The notes under the pieces: generated by a model
Told to the model about the DNA's origin: nothing
The model's input: the letters and a program-made list of their open reading frames with translations, nothing else
Databases searched by the model: none
Origin: Streptomyces sp. HNM0575
GTDB lineage: Bacteria > Actinomycetota > Actinomycetes > Streptomycetales > Streptomycetaceae
Reading direction: 5' to 3'
Assembly (NCBI RefSeq): GCF_012726265.1
Contig: NZ_JAASAG010000007.1
Span: 124,001 to 188,000, forward strand
Length of the DNA: 64,000 nt
Program-made: the position numbers and the translations under genes
Shown here: positions 42,661 to 51,973 of the stretch, piece after piece
How the letters are laid out: each line of letters begins with the position of its first letter
Numbering within the stretch: the stretch's first letter is position 1

Positions 42661-44253
42661 GTGGACCAGCTCGCTCTGCTCTTCGCCCTGCTGCTCGGTG
42701 CCGTACTGACCGTCCCGCTCGGGGACCGCACCGGCGTGCCCGCCCCCGTGCTGATGACGCTGGTGGGCGGTGTGCTCGCGCTGCTGCCGTTCGTGCCGGA
42801 CGTGCAGGTGCCGCCGGAGTTCATCCTGCCGCTGGTGCTGCCTCCGCTGCTGTACGCGGCGGTGCACCGTACGTCCTGGCGCCAGTTCGCGGCGAACAAG
42901 CGGCCGATCTTCCTGCTGGCGGTGGCGCTCGTCTTCGTGACGACCGCCGTGGTCGCCGCGGTGGCGCACACGCTGGTGCCGGGACTCGGGATCGCCGGGG
43001 CCGTCGCCCTCGGGGCGCTGGTCGCGCCGCCCGACCCGGTCGCCGCGACGACGGTCGCGGGGAAGCTCGGGCTGCCGCGGCGACTGGTGTCGATCCTGGA
43101 GGGCGAGGGCCTGTTCAACGACGTCACGGCGATCACGCTCTACCACGTGGCCGTGGCCGCCGCCGTCACCGGGACGTTCTCGGTCGGCGGCGCCGTCGGG
43201 GAGCTGGTGCTCTCCGCCGTCGTCGCCGTCGTGGTGGGACTGGCGCTGGGGTGGGCGGCCAACAAGATCGCGGGGCTCCTCGCGGACGCGACGCTTCAGA
43301 CGGGGCTCACGCTGCTGGTGCCGTTCGCCTCGTACGTACTGGCCGAGGAGCTGAAGGGCTCCGGCGTGCTGGCCGTGCTGATGACGGCGCTCTTCCTCTC
43401 CTCCGGGCGGGCCGTGGACGCGGACGACGTACAGGGGAGGCTGGTCGGGCAGAGCTTCTGGTCGATCGTCGACACCCTCGTCACCGGTGTCGCCTTCGGG
43501 CTCATCGGGCTCGAACTGGCCGTGGTGATCGGGCCGGTGAGCGGACGCTGGGACGAGCTGCTGCCCGCGGCGCTCGCCGTGATCGCGGCGGTGGTCGTGC
43601 TCCGGCTGGTGTGGCTGCTGCCGGCGGCCTGGCTGGCCAAGCGGCTGCACCGGCGCAGGGACCTGGACGAGGACATCCCGCTCAACTGGCGTGAGACGAC
43701 GGTGGTCTGGTGGGCCGGGATGCGCGGGGTGGCGTCGGTGGCGCTGGCGCTCGCGGTGCCGCTGACCGTCGAGGGCGGCGGCGACTTCCCCGAGCGGGAC
43801 GCCATACTCTTCATCGCGTTCGCGGTCGTGCTGGCCACGCTCGTACTCCAGGGGCTGACCCTGCCGTGGCTGGTCAGGCTGCTGCATGTGCGGGCGGACA
43901 GCGCCTCCGAGCGGGAGCTGGAGCGGCAGCTGGCGCTGCGCTGCGCGAAGGCGGCACGGCGGCGGGTACGGGAGATCGAGGCGGACGAGGACCTTCCGGA
44001 GGAGATCTCCGAGGTGCTGCTGCGGAGGGCGCACGACGTGGGTGCGCGCATCTCGCCGGACATCGTGGACGAGGAGCGGCGCGAGGCGTACTCCCGGCGC
44101 ACGTCCCGGATGAAGAAGATCCACCGGCTCAACGGCGAGCTGCTCTCCGCGGCCCGGCACGAGATCCTCGCGGCGCGCGGTGAGGCGGGCGTCGACCCGG
44201 AGATCTGCGACCGGGTCCTGCACCAGCTCGATCTGCGCAGCTTCCGCATCTGA
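42661..44253 (+). CDS. Na+/H+ antiporter (CPA1/NhaP-like)
   Basis: A 530-aa cation/proton exchanger of the CPA1 type. About 12 membrane helices span residues 1-425. The ion-binding motif is GALVAPPDPVAATTV, and EGEGLFNDVTAITLYHVAV is the second signature helix. The ~100-residue C-terminal cytoplasmic part is charged and helical (RRRVREIEADEDLPEEISEVLL) and probably senses pH or regulates. It begins 2 nt after rluD, so the GTG is translationally coupled. Confidence 0.94.
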   Translation: MDQLALLFALLLGAVLTVPLGDRTGVPAPVLMTLVGGVLALLPFVPDVQVPPEFILPLVLPPLLYAAVHRTSWRQFAANKRPIFLLAVALVFVTTAVVAAVAHTLVPGLGIAGAVALGALVAPPDPVAATTVAGKLGLPRRLVSILEGEGLFNDVTAITLYHVAVAAAVTGTFSVGGAVGELVLSAVVAVVVGLALGWAANKIAGLLADATLQTGLTLLVPFASYVLAEELKGSGVLAVLMTALFLSSGRAVDADDVQGRLVGQSFWSIVDTLVTGVAFGLIGLELAVVIGPVSGRWDELLPAALAVIAAVVVLRLVWLLPAAWLAKRLHRRRDLDEDIPLNWRETTVVWWAGMRGVASVALALAVPLTVEGGGDFPERDAILFIAFAVVLATLVLQGLTLPWLVRLLHVRADSASERELERQLALRCAKAARRRVREIEADEDLPEEISEVLLRRAHDVGARISPDIVDEERREAYSRRTSRMKKIHRLNGELLSAARHEILAARGEAGVDPEICDRVLHQLDLRSFRI

Positions 44254-44377
44254 GGCGCGGCGCCCGGCGGTCAACGGTACGGCGCCACCGCCGCCGTGCC
44301 GTCCTCGTAGCTGCGGGCCTCCGCCGCCCCGAGCCTCCGCCGCCGCGGGCCTCAGCCGCGTCGGCCGGCCCGCGCCG

Positions 44378-45484
44378 TCAGGAGATCCTGCTCTCCCGGT
44401 GGTCGCGGCTCTCCAGATGCCCGTTGGAGTTGGAGCCGGAGTACGCACCGGGCCGGTCGCCGGCGGAGGAGAGCCGGATCCCGGGCAGCGCGTAGGGATG
44501 TTCGCTCTGGAGCCAGTCGAGCAGCTGCTCGCGCAGGTCGCAGCGGAGCGTCCACAGGTCGTCGGAGGTACGGGCCGAGACGACCGCGCGCACCTCGATG
44601 GTGGTGGGGGTGGTGTCGGTGACGACGAGGCTCCAATTGCGCCCGTCCCAGTAGTCGTTGGCGCGTACGAGCTGTTCGGTGCGCTTGCGCAGTTCGGCGA
44701 CCGGGGCGGAGTGGTCGAGCTGGAGGTAGACGGTGCCGCTCATCTGCGGTCCGCCGCGCGACCAGTTCTCGAACGGCTTGCTGGTGAAGTAGGAGACCGG
44801 CATCGTCAGGCGACGCTCGTCCCAGGTGCGCAGCACCAGATAGGAGACGGTGATCTCGTCGACGGTCCCGTACTCGCCGTCCACGACGACCTCGTCGCCG
44901 ATGCGCACCATGTCGCCGAAGGCGATGGACAGTCCCGCGAAGAGGTTGCCCAGGGTGGACTGCGCGGCGACACCGGCGACGATCCCCAGCACGCCGGCGG
45001 ACGCGAGCATCGAAGTGCCCAGCGTCTTCATCGCGTCGAACTGGAGGAGGATCGCGGAGGCCGCGATCACGACCACGACCGTGGTGACAAGCCGCTGGAT
45101 CAGGGTGAGCTGGGTCTTCACCCGCCGGGCGCGCGCAGGGTCGTGCGCGACACCCGCGTACCGCACGGTGGTCGTCTCCACGACGGCGGCCAGGACGCGC
45201 AGGACCAGCCAGGCCGTCGCGGCGATCAGGATGATGTGCAGCCACAGGTTGACGGCCGGGCGGTAGTGGCGGGCGATCTCCGCCTGGTCGTAGAAGACGT
45301 TGAGGAGCGCGACGAAGACGACGGCCTGAAGCGGTACGCGTCCACGGCGCAGCAGTCCCCACAGCGGGGTCTCCGGGCGGCGGGCGTCGACGCGGCGCAG
45401 CAGCCGGTCGACGCCCCAGGCGACGGCGAACGCGAGCACGATCGCACCGCCGAACACGATGAGCGGCCGTAGCACGTTCTCCAT
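44378..45484 (-). CDS. MscS-family mechanosensitive ion channel
   Basis: A 368-aa small-conductance mechanosensitive channel. Four membrane helices occupy about residues 5-165. The pore helix is SAGVLGIVAGVAAQSTLGNLFAGLSIAFGDMVRIGDEVVV, the MscS signature with Ala/Gly packing. The beta domain VDGEYGTVDEITVSYLVLRTWDERRLTMP and the C-terminal domain follow. It releases solutes on osmotic downshock. ATG 45484 has a GAGGAG site; the longer frame upstream is rejected. It is convergent with the antiporter gene 124 nt away. Confidence 0.93.
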   Translation of the reverse strand: MENVLRPLIVFGGAIVLAFAVAWGVDRLLRRVDARRPETPLWGLLRRGRVPLQAVVFVALLNVFYDQAEIARHYRPAVNLWLHIILIAATAWLVLRVLAAVVETTTVRYAGVAHDPARARRVKTQLTLIQRLVTTVVVVIAASAILLQFDAMKTLGTSMLASAGVLGIVAGVAAQSTLGNLFAGLSIAFGDMVRIGDEVVVDGEYGTVDEITVSYLVLRTWDERRLTMPVSYFTSKPFENWSRGGPQMSGTVYLQLDHSAPVAELRKRTEQLVRANDYWDGRNWSLVVTDTTPTTIEVRAVVSARTSDDLWTLRCDLREQLLDWLQSEHPYALPGIRLSSAGDRPGAYSGSNSNGHLESRDHRESRIS

Positions 45485-45594
45485 GGCGGGATGACTCCTC
45501 GGGGGTTGGCGGGCTCTGCCGACCGTACCTGCCACGATGTGCGGGGTCCCCGCCCGGAACGGGGCCTTCGGCGCTATGTGAGGGAAGTGACATT

Positions 45595-46170
45595 TTGGCC
45601 ACCGTCGTGCTGTTCCACTCCGTCTACGGCCTGCGACCCGCCGTGCACAGGGCCGCGGACCGGCTGCGGGCCGCGGGTCACGAGGTGCACGCGCCGGACC
45701 TGTTCGACGGGCGTACGGCCGCGACCGTCGAGGAGGGGACGGAGCTGAAGGACGAGATCGGCCGGGACGAGCTGCTGATGCGTGCCGTCACCGTGACCGC
45801 TCCGCTCTCCGAACACGGCCTGGTCTACGCGGGGTTCTCGCTCGGCGGTTCCATCGCCCAGAACCTCGCACTCGCCGACGAGCGGGCGCGGGCGCTGCTG
45901 CTTCTGCACGGCACCTCGGACCTTCCCGAGGACGCGGCCGTGGACGATCTGCCCGTACAGCTGCACGTCGCGGACCCGGACGCGTTCGAGCCGCACGACT
46001 GGCTGAACGCCTGGTATCTGCGGATGCGGCGCGCGGGGGCGGACGTCGAGGTCTTCCGCTACCCGGGAGCCGGGCATCTGTTCACCGACGAGGACCTGGA
46101 CGACCACGACGCGGAGGCGGCGGAGCGCACGTGGCGCACGGCGCTGGGGTTCCTCGACAGCGTGGGATGA
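45595..46170 (+). CDS. Dienelactone hydrolase-family protein (TTG start)
   Basis: A 191-aa alpha/beta hydrolase. The nucleophile elbow is GFSLGGS (S82; Ser instead of the Cys of true dienelactone hydrolase) and the catalytic His is in GAGHLF (H161). The frame starts with TTG at 45595, with GAGGGAAG upstream; no ATG or GTG fits the fold's first strand (ATVVLFHSVYGL). The start is divergent from mscS. Substrate unknown. Confidence 0.88.
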   Translation: MATVVLFHSVYGLRPAVHRAADRLRAAGHEVHAPDLFDGRTAATVEEGTELKDEIGRDELLMRAVTVTAPLSEHGLVYAGFSLGGSIAQNLALADERARALLLLHGTSDLPEDAAVDDLPVQLHVADPDAFEPHDWLNAWYLRMRRAGADVEVFRYPGAGHLFTDEDLDDHDAEAAERTWRTALGFLDSVG

Positions 46171-46173
46171 CGT

Positions 46174-46224
46174 CCGACGGGCCGGGGCGGGGCGGGACTT
46201 GGCCCGCTCCGCCCCGGCCGTCGG
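46174..46224. terminator. Long hairpin between DLH-type and phoD genes
   Basis: Arms of 22-23 nt (CCGACGGGCCGG... with ...CCGGCCGTCGG) pair with one bulge and one mismatch around an ACTTGG loop, between two convergent genes 71 nt apart. Strong candidate for a bidirectional terminator. Confidence 0.85.
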
Positions 46225-46241
46225 TGCTCCCGGCCGCCGGG

Positions 46242-47936
46242 TCAGGTGCTGAGCGGGCCGTCCGCTTCCTCCAGCCGCTGGGTGCCGGAGGGCGTGCGGT
46301 AGGAGCGGCGGACCTCGCTGGTCGCCCCCTGGTCGGCCTTGTCGGACAGGACGAAGTAGTCCATGTGCGCGCGCCGGGCGTCGATGTCGAGGACGCCGTA
46401 GCCGTGCGAGTCCATGTCCAGCCACCGCACATGGCCGTTGGCGGCCCTGACGGCCGCCTCGGCGACCGAGGAGACGGTGTCGGGCGCGACGTGGAGTACG
46501 TCGTCGAGGTTGTCGGAGGTGACGGACGTGACCACGAACTCCGTTGCCACCGGGGCGTCTTCGGGATATGTCGCCGCCTTGACGGGCACGTCGTTGGCGA
46601 AGGCCATGTGGATGTCGCCGGTGAGGAAGACGGTGTTCTCGATGCGCTGGTCGCGCAGGTGCGTCAGCAGCTCGTGCCGGTCGTCGGTGTAACCGTCCCA
46701 CTGGTCCACGTTGACGGCCAGGCCCTCCTTGGGGATGCCGAGCAACTCCGCGAGCGGGCCCAGCAGATGGGCCGGTACGGAGCCGAAGGCGACCGGCGCG
46801 ATCATCACCGACGTACCGACCATGCGCCAGCGTGAAGTCGAGGACGACAGGCCGGACTTGAGCCAGTCGAGCTGCTTGCGGCCCGTGATGGTGCGGTCGG
46901 GGTCGTCGATCACGTCGCCGTCGCCGATGGACGCCTGCTGGTCGCGGAACGAGCGCAGGTCGAGCAGGTGCAGGTCGGCGAGGCGGCCGAAGCGCAGCCG
47001 CCGGTAGGTGGTGCCCTCCGTGGCGGTGCGTACGGGCATCCACTCGAAGTACGCCTGCTTCGCGGCGCGTTGGCGGTCCGCCCAGGTGCCCTCCTGGCCC
47101 TCGGTGTGGTTCTCGGCGCCGCCCGACCAGGTGTCGTTGGCGAACTCGTGGTCGTCCCACATCGCGATGAGGGGGTGCGCGGTGTGCATGGCCCGCACGT
47201 CCGGGTCGAGTTTGGCCTGGCCGTGCCGGACGCGGTAGTCGGCGAGGGTGACGGTCTCGTTCGCGGGCTGGACGGTGCGCACGGTGTCCTTCCCGCGCAG
47301 GGGGTACCCCTCGTGCCCGTACTCGTAGATGTAGTCGCCGAGATGGAGCACGGCGTGCAGATCGGCGCGGGCCGCGAGATGCCGGTACGAGGCGAAGTAC
47401 CCGGCCTCGTAGTGCGCGCAGGAGACCACGCCGAAGCGGAGGTTGGCGGTGTCGGCGTCCTCGGCGGGAGCCGTGCGGGTGCGCGCGGCGGGGGAGTCGG
47501 CGCCGCCGGCACGGAAGCGGAACCAGTAGGCGGTGTCGGGCGCGAGGCCTCGTACGTCCGCCTTGACCGTGTGGTCGGCGGCGGCGTCGGTGGCCACCGT
47601 GCCGCGGGCGACGATCTCACGGAAGCCCTCGTCCGCCGCGATCTCCCAAGTCACCTTCACCGGGCCGCCCTTGCCCGATCCGGGCACGGCGTCGGGAGCG
47701 GGCGTGACGCGCGTCCACAGCAGGACGCCGTCGGGCAGCGGATCGCCGGAGGCGACGCCGTGCAGGAACTCGGGGCCCGCGGCGGCCTGGGCGCGGGCGG
47801 TGCCGCCCGCGAGCGGGAGCAGGGCCGCGGAGGCGGCGGTGGCCGCGACCACCGTGCGGCGCCTGGGATGTCCGGGTGTGGAGCCGGGTCTCTCCGCCGG
47901 AACGGGTCTGGGGGGTTCACTTGTCGGGTTCGTCAC
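46242..47936 (-). CDS. phoD: PhoD-type alkaline phosphatase/phosphodiesterase (Tat-exported)
   Basis: A 564-aa secreted metallophosphatase. The N-terminus has the twin-arginine signal HPRRRTVVAATAASAALLPLAGG (about 26-48) and an ARA-type cleavage region. The PhoD N domain (FLHGVASGDPLPDGVLLWTRVTP) follows, then metal-binding motifs GVVSCAHYEAG, HLGDYIYEYG, MWDDHEFAND and FLTGDIHMA. It acts outside the cell on phosphoesters when phosphate is scarce. GTG 47936 is chosen because it starts just before the signal peptide; the longer frame runs into noncoding DNA. A PhoP box was looked for and not found. Confidence 0.93.
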   Translation of the reverse strand: MTNPTSEPPRPVPAERPGSTPGHPRRRTVVAATAASAALLPLAGGTARAQAAAGPEFLHGVASGDPLPDGVLLWTRVTPAPDAVPGSGKGGPVKVTWEIAADEGFREIVARGTVATDAAADHTVKADVRGLAPDTAYWFRFRAGGADSPAARTRTAPAEDADTANLRFGVVSCAHYEAGYFASYRHLAARADLHAVLHLGDYIYEYGHEGYPLRGKDTVRTVQPANETVTLADYRVRHGQAKLDPDVRAMHTAHPLIAMWDDHEFANDTWSGGAENHTEGQEGTWADRQRAAKQAYFEWMPVRTATEGTTYRRLRFGRLADLHLLDLRSFRDQQASIGDGDVIDDPDRTITGRKQLDWLKSGLSSSTSRWRMVGTSVMIAPVAFGSVPAHLLGPLAELLGIPKEGLAVNVDQWDGYTDDRHELLTHLRDQRIENTVFLTGDIHMAFANDVPVKAATYPEDAPVATEFVVTSVTSDNLDDVLHVAPDTVSSVAEAAVRAANGHVRWLDMDSHGYGVLDIDARRAHMDYFVLSDKADQGATSEVRRSYRTPSGTQRLEEADGPLST

Positions 47937-48321
47937 GGACCTTGATGTTACGCACAAGTAGCCCCGACGGGCAGGGAACCGGCAGGAGTTCGTCTGCTCG
48001 TCGGGGCGAGTTCGGCCCCATGACACGGGGGCGAGACGGTGCGTGGCGCCGCACGTACCGGGCGGAATCCCACGCGGGTACGGGAGTCGGGGGCTTCGCC
48101 GGGTCGCTGTCGGTCCGCCGGTCCGCCGGTCCTCCGCTGGTCCACCGGTCCGGTCCGCTCCCCGGGCACCGGGCACCGGGCACCGGCGGCGGTTGCCGGT
48201 GCCCGGCGAGGCGGAAGGCGGGCGGTGCCGGGCTTCCCGCTCCCCGGCGCCGCCCGCCCGCGTGCCGCCCCTGCCTGGGCCCTGGTTGGCCCTTGCTTGG
48301 CCCCTGTCTTGGCCGGACCCT
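47937..48321. other. 385-nt gene-free region with tandem GGGCACC and hairpin
   Basis: No gene. It has three head-to-tail copies of GGGCACC (48164-48184), the last of which forms the terminator hairpin at 48176-48206, and a TGGCCC-rich run near 48285-48315. It holds the phoD start region and the 3' end of the minus-strand DsbA-like gene. Confidence 0.5.
48176..48206 (-). terminator. Terminator hairpin after the DsbA-like gene
   Basis: A perfect 12-bp stem (CCGGGCACCGGC with GCCGGTGCCCGG) and 7-nt loop lies 116 nt past the stop codon on the minus strand. Confidence 0.7.
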
Positions 48322-49113
48322 CTAGCCGGGCAGCTTCACGCCCAGCTTCTGGAGCGCCCCCGGGAGCTGATTCTGCTCGACGTCCTTACCGTCGATGCGG
48401 ATCGTCGGCGTCGCCTGGACCTTGCCCTTCTGGAAGCCGTCGACCATCTCCAGCGCCCACTTGTCGTAAGTGCCCTCCTCCAGGGCCTTCTTGAAGCCTC
48501 CGTTGTTCTTCAGCGCCGGGACGGAGCCGGCGACCTTGAGGAGGTAGTCGTCGTCGGCGAACTTGTCCTGGGTCTCCTCCGGGTGGAACTGCGGGGAGTA
48601 CAGCTTGTCGTGGTAGTCCTGGTAGGCGCTCTTGCTCACGTTGAGCGCGGCCCCCAGGGCACTGATGGCGTTCTTCGAGCCCTCACCGCCGGCGTTGCCG
48701 TCGATCAGGTCGCCCAGGTGCACCTTCAGCTTGAACTTGCCGTCCTGGGCGCCCTTGGTGAGGAGCTTGCCCGCGCCCTGCTCGAACTGCGCGCAGGCAG
48801 GGCAGCGCAGGTCCTCGTAGAGGTCGACGGTCTTCTTCGCGCTCTCGCCGCCGACGACGATGAACTGGCCGTTCTTGCCGGACGAGTTGGCGGGCTGGAC
48901 GAGCTTCTGGTCCTTGGCCGCCTCCCAGCCGCTGGGCGCGGTCAGCTTGTTGACGGCGAAGAAGATGCCGGCGGCCACGGCCAGCACGCCGATCACGGCG
49001 ACGCCGACGAGCGACTGCCGGCGGATCTTGTCCTTCTTGGCCTGCCGTTCGCGCTCCGCGCGCAGCCGATCGCGGGCGGCGCGCTTTGCTTCCTGGCTGT
49101 TGCGCTTGCTCAT
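48322..49113 (-). CDS. Membrane-anchored DsbA-like thioredoxin-fold protein
   Basis: A 263-aa extracytoplasmic thioredoxin-fold protein. A basic cytoplasmic start (RLRAERERQAKKDKIRRQ) leads to one membrane helix (about 35-55). The fold follows with the CPAC active site (C104-C107) and the cis-Pro loop QATPTIRIDG. CPxC-type DsbA proteins form or isomerise disulfides in exported proteins. ATG 49113 has GGAGAAGGAA 5 nt upstream. The partner gene 49261-50019 may be co-transcribed (147-nt gap). Confidence 0.92.
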   Translation of the reverse strand: MSKRNSQEAKRAARDRLRAERERQAKKDKIRRQSLVGVAVIGVLAVAAGIFFAVNKLTAPSGWEAAKDQKLVQPANSSGKNGQFIVVGGESAKKTVDLYEDLRCPACAQFEQGAGKLLTKGAQDGKFKLKVHLGDLIDGNAGGEGSKNAISALGAALNVSKSAYQDYHDKLYSPQFHPEETQDKFADDDYLLKVAGSVPALKNNGGFKKALEEGTYDKWALEMVDGFQKGKVQATPTIRIDGKDVEQNQLPGALQKLGVKLPG

Positions 49114-49260
49114 GGGTTCCTTCTCCGTGGTTTGCGTGAGTACGCGGTGTGCGTATGGGACGAGGTGGACTGGCTCGACGGGCGCTCGCGGGGCCCTTGC
49201 CCGGGCGGGCGGTCACGGCCGGGCGGGGCCGGCGGCACGGGGCCGCGGCCGGACGGCCGG

Positions 49261-50019
49261 TCAGGCTGCGAGCAGCGGTGCCGGAGGTCCTCGTCGGTGC
49301 ACGGAGTGGGTGAGCAGTGGCAGAGCGCGCGGGCCCAGCACGGGCAGCGACCGCGGTACGGGCCGGGGCCCGCCGCCGCAGTCGTACGTACGGACACCCG
49401 CGGCGAACGCCAGGCGCAGCGGCCGGAACGCCGTCACCGAGGCGGCGCGCAGCAGCCCGGCCAGGGCCGCCTCGCCGCGCCTCAGCCAGGCGGCGGCGGC
49501 CAGGCCCACGGCGACGTGTGCGGCGAGCAGCAGGAACGGCGTCACCGACGGGGCGGTGTCCAGCGGGGCGAGCGGGCCCAGCGGGCCGGCCTGGGCGCCG
49601 CCGGAGAGGGCCCCGTCGGGGGCATGTCCGCCCTGCGCGGCGATATGGGCCAGCGGGGTGCCGAACTCGCCGCCGCCGCACAGCAGGTCGACGCCGACCG
49701 TGCGCAGCGGGCCGGTGACGGGTCCGCCGGCCTGCCCGTAGCAGGTGTGCTGGCCGGTGGTGAAGACGGTGTCGGCGAGCAGTTCGAGGGGGATCAGCAC
49801 GGAGGCGATGCGTCCGTAGCCGCGCTCGCGGTCCGCGAGGGCGAACGCCAGCAGGAAGATCACGCCGGTGACCGCGAGCAGCGGGCCGAGCGGCAGCGGC
49901 ACCCCCGAGAGCAGGACGTGGGAACCCGCGGACAGCGTCACGCACAGCACGGTGAAGACGACCGCCCGCACTGTCCGTATGCCTGCCGCATCCATGTCCA
50001 TCGCCGGGAAGTGTGCCAT
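49261..50019 (-). CDS. Unknown multi-pass membrane protein
   Basis: A 252-aa protein with about five hydrophobic segments (near 17-37, 45-62, 68-85, 160-177 and a weaker one near 188). It has Cys residues in QHTCYGQ, DLLCGGG and TYDCGGG and a His-rich VHRRG tail. No family is recognised. The first ATG (50019) is used, but no ribosome site is visible, and M7 or M9 could be the real start. It lies just upstream of the DsbA-like gene on the same strand, and the paired Cys residues in loops hint at a redox link, which is only an inference. Confidence 0.65.
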   Translation of the reverse strand: MAHFPAMDMDAAGIRTVRAVVFTVLCVTLSAGSHVLLSGVPLPLGPLLAVTGVIFLLAFALADRERGYGRIASVLIPLELLADTVFTTGQHTCYGQAGGPVTGPLRTVGVDLLCGGGEFGTPLAHIAAQGGHAPDGALSGGAQAGPLGPLAPLDTAPSVTPFLLLAAHVAVGLAAAAWLRRGEAALAGLLRAASVTAFRPLRLAFAAGVRTYDCGGGPRPVPRSLPVLGPRALPLLTHSVHRRGPPAPLLAA

Positions 50020-50202
50020 GAGGAGGCGTAAGCGGTCTTTAAATGCGGCCGGTGAATCGATCCGCGAAGGGCTCCGCCCGGGCGGGACCAGGTCCGGCGC
50101 CGCTCCCCGCCGGGAAGCGGCGCCGGACGCGTCGGCGCTCGGCTCGTGGTGCCCCGGCCCGCCGGTGCTCGTTCGCCTTCCAGCGCCTTCGGCGAGGCCC
50201 CG

Positions 50203-51648
50203 CTACAGCCCGGGGATCCGGCCGTTGCGGAAGAGGTCCACGAAGATCTGGTGGTCGCGCCGGGTGCGCGATCCGTAGTCGTGCGCGAAGTCGGCCAGCA
50301 TCTGCGTGAAGCCCTCCTCGTCACCGGAGATCGCCGCGTCGATGGCGCGCTCCGTGGAGAAGGGCACCAGCGAGTGGCCGCTCTCGGCGTCGGCGGCGCC
50401 GTGCATGGTCGCGGTGGCCCGTCCGAGGTCGCCGACGACCTGGGTGATCGCGTCGAGGTCGTCCAGGTCGGACCAGTCCAGGTCGACGGCGTACGGCGAG
50501 ACCTCGGCGACCAGCTGCCCCGTGCCGCGCAGTTCGGTCCAGCCCAGCCACGGGTCGGCGTGCGCCTGGAGGGCCCGCTGCGAGATCACCGTGCGGTGGC
50601 CCTCGTGGAGGAAGTAGCCGTGGATCGCGGGGTCGGTGATGTGGCGGGCGACGGCGGGGGTCTGCGCCTGCTTCATGTAGATCACCAGGTCGTTCTCGAG
50701 GGCGTCGCTGTGGCCTTCGAGAAGGATGTTGTACGAGGGCAGTCCGGCGCTGCCGATGCCGACGCCGCGGCGCCCGACGACGTCCTTGACCCGGTAGGCG
50801 TCCGTACGGAAACGGGTCGCGCCCGGCAGCGTGCCGATGTAGGCGTCGAAGGCGTCAAGCACCTCGGAGCGGGTGGCCGCGTCCAGCTCGACGGCGCCGC
50901 CGCCCGGGGTGAAGCGGCGCTCCCAGTCGCGGATCTCGGTCATGCTCTCCAGCAGTCCGAAGCGGGTGTTGGCGCGTGCGGAGCGCAGCGCGCCGAGCAC
51001 CGGGCCGCGCGCGGTGTCGAGGGTGAGCGAGGGGGCGGCGTCGTCCTCGCCGCCGGACCCGGCGCCCGCGGGGTCGCTCTCGCTGCCCGCGCGGCGCGCC
51101 GCTTCGCGCTTCGCGTCGCGTTCGGCCAGTACGCGGATGCGCTCGCGGTAGGCGTCGGCGTAGGCGCGCACCAGCCCTGTGATCTGCTCGTCGCTGAGCG
51201 CCTTGCCGTAGCCGAGCAGGGCCACGGAGGCCGCGAAGCGCTTCAGGTCCCAGGTGAAGGGGCCGACGAACGCCTCGTCGAAGTCGTTGACGTTGAAGGT
51301 GAGGCGGCCGTTGGCGTCCATGTACGTGCCGAAGTTCTCGGCGTGCAGATCGCCGTGGATCCAGACCCTGCCGGTGTGTTCGTCGAGGAACGGGCCGCCG
51401 GGCACCGCACCGGTCCCGCCGCCCGGCGCCTCCGCCGCCCCGCCGTCCCCGTACCCCTCGGTCGCGTCCGCGTAGAAGAGACAGGCCGTGCCGCGGTAGA
51501 AGGCGAAGGCCGACGCGGCCATCTTGCGGAACTTGACCTGGAAGGCGGCCGGATCCGCGGCCAGAAGCTCTCCGAAGGCGGTGTCGAAGACCTCGAGGAT
51601 CCGCTCGGCGCGGGCGTCGTCCGTTGCGCCGGTGTGCTGCGTTGCCAT
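50203..51648 (-). CDS. DUF2252 family protein
   Basis: A 481-aa protein of the DUF2252 family, distantly like aminoglycoside phosphotransferase and lipid-kinase folds. Motifs include FRKMAASAFAFYRGTACLFYAD, IHGDLHAENFGTYMDANG (HGDLHxxN loop, about 110-127), FNVNDFDEAFVGPFTWDLKRFAAS (metal-binding NDFD) and VGRRGVGIGSAGLPSYNILLEG. Target molecule unknown. ATG 51648 has GAAGGGCG upstream; the frame is open further but that part overlaps the dnaE promoter. Divergent from dnaE. Confidence 0.9.
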   Translation of the reverse strand: MATQHTGATDDARAERILEVFDTAFGELLAADPAAFQVKFRKMAASAFAFYRGTACLFYADATEGYGDGGAAEAPGGGTGAVPGGPFLDEHTGRVWIHGDLHAENFGTYMDANGRLTFNVNDFDEAFVGPFTWDLKRFAASVALLGYGKALSDEQITGLVRAYADAYRERIRVLAERDAKREAARRAGSESDPAGAGSGGEDDAAPSLTLDTARGPVLGALRSARANTRFGLLESMTEIRDWERRFTPGGGAVELDAATRSEVLDAFDAYIGTLPGATRFRTDAYRVKDVVGRRGVGIGSAGLPSYNILLEGHSDALENDLVIYMKQAQTPAVARHITDPAIHGYFLHEGHRTVISQRALQAHADPWLGWTELRGTGQLVAEVSPYAVDLDWSDLDDLDAITQVVGDLGRATATMHGAADAESGHSLVPFSTERAIDAAISGDEEGFTQMLADFAHDYGSRTRRDHQIFVDLFRNGRIPGL

Positions 51649-51973
51649 GGGGTGTCGCCCTTCAGGGGATATCGGCGGTGGCTGATGTTGACGGCTCACG
51701 GGATCTTCTCGTACGGGACGCCAGGAGCCACCGAGGGGAGGGAAAGGCTGGGGAAAGGGGAGGGAAAAACCCGGCTCGGGGCGGTCCGCGGGACGCCCTC
51801 GGGACCGCTCGGTGCGCTGCTGCGGCCTGCCGCCGTGCCTCCCGTACCGCCGCCCGTACCTCCGTGCGCCGCCCGGGAGTTGGGAGCGGGACGCCGCCCG
51901 GCGTGGTTGTCGGTGGCGGGTCGTAGACTCCGGAATCGTCCAGCAGCATCCGTGCCCGGAGGTGTCCCGCGCC
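51649..51973. other. 325-nt divergent region between DUF2252 and dnaE genes
   Basis: Carries the dnaE promoter (51906-51928) and the dnaE ribosome site GGAGGTG (51957-51963). Nothing else was recognised in the rest. Confidence 0.5.
51906..51928 (+). promoter_or_regulatory. PafBC/RecA-NDp-type promoter of dnaE
   Basis: TTGTCGGTGGC (51906-51916), six bases, then TAGACT (51923-51928): the TTGTCRGTGGC...TANNNT arrangement with an 11-nt spacer, too short for ordinary sigma-70 but exactly the RecA-independent, PafBC-dependent DNA-damage promoter class of mycobacteria. Start predicted near 51935, about 40 nt before the GTG. Confidence 0.7.

Noticed and set aside
48164..48184. Three GGGCACC copies as an iteron set
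   Set aside because: They merge with the terminator hairpin and are too few and too short.
46242..48321. Pho-box control of the phoD gene
   Set aside because: I searched the region upstream of 47936 for paired PhoP-type repeats and saw none.
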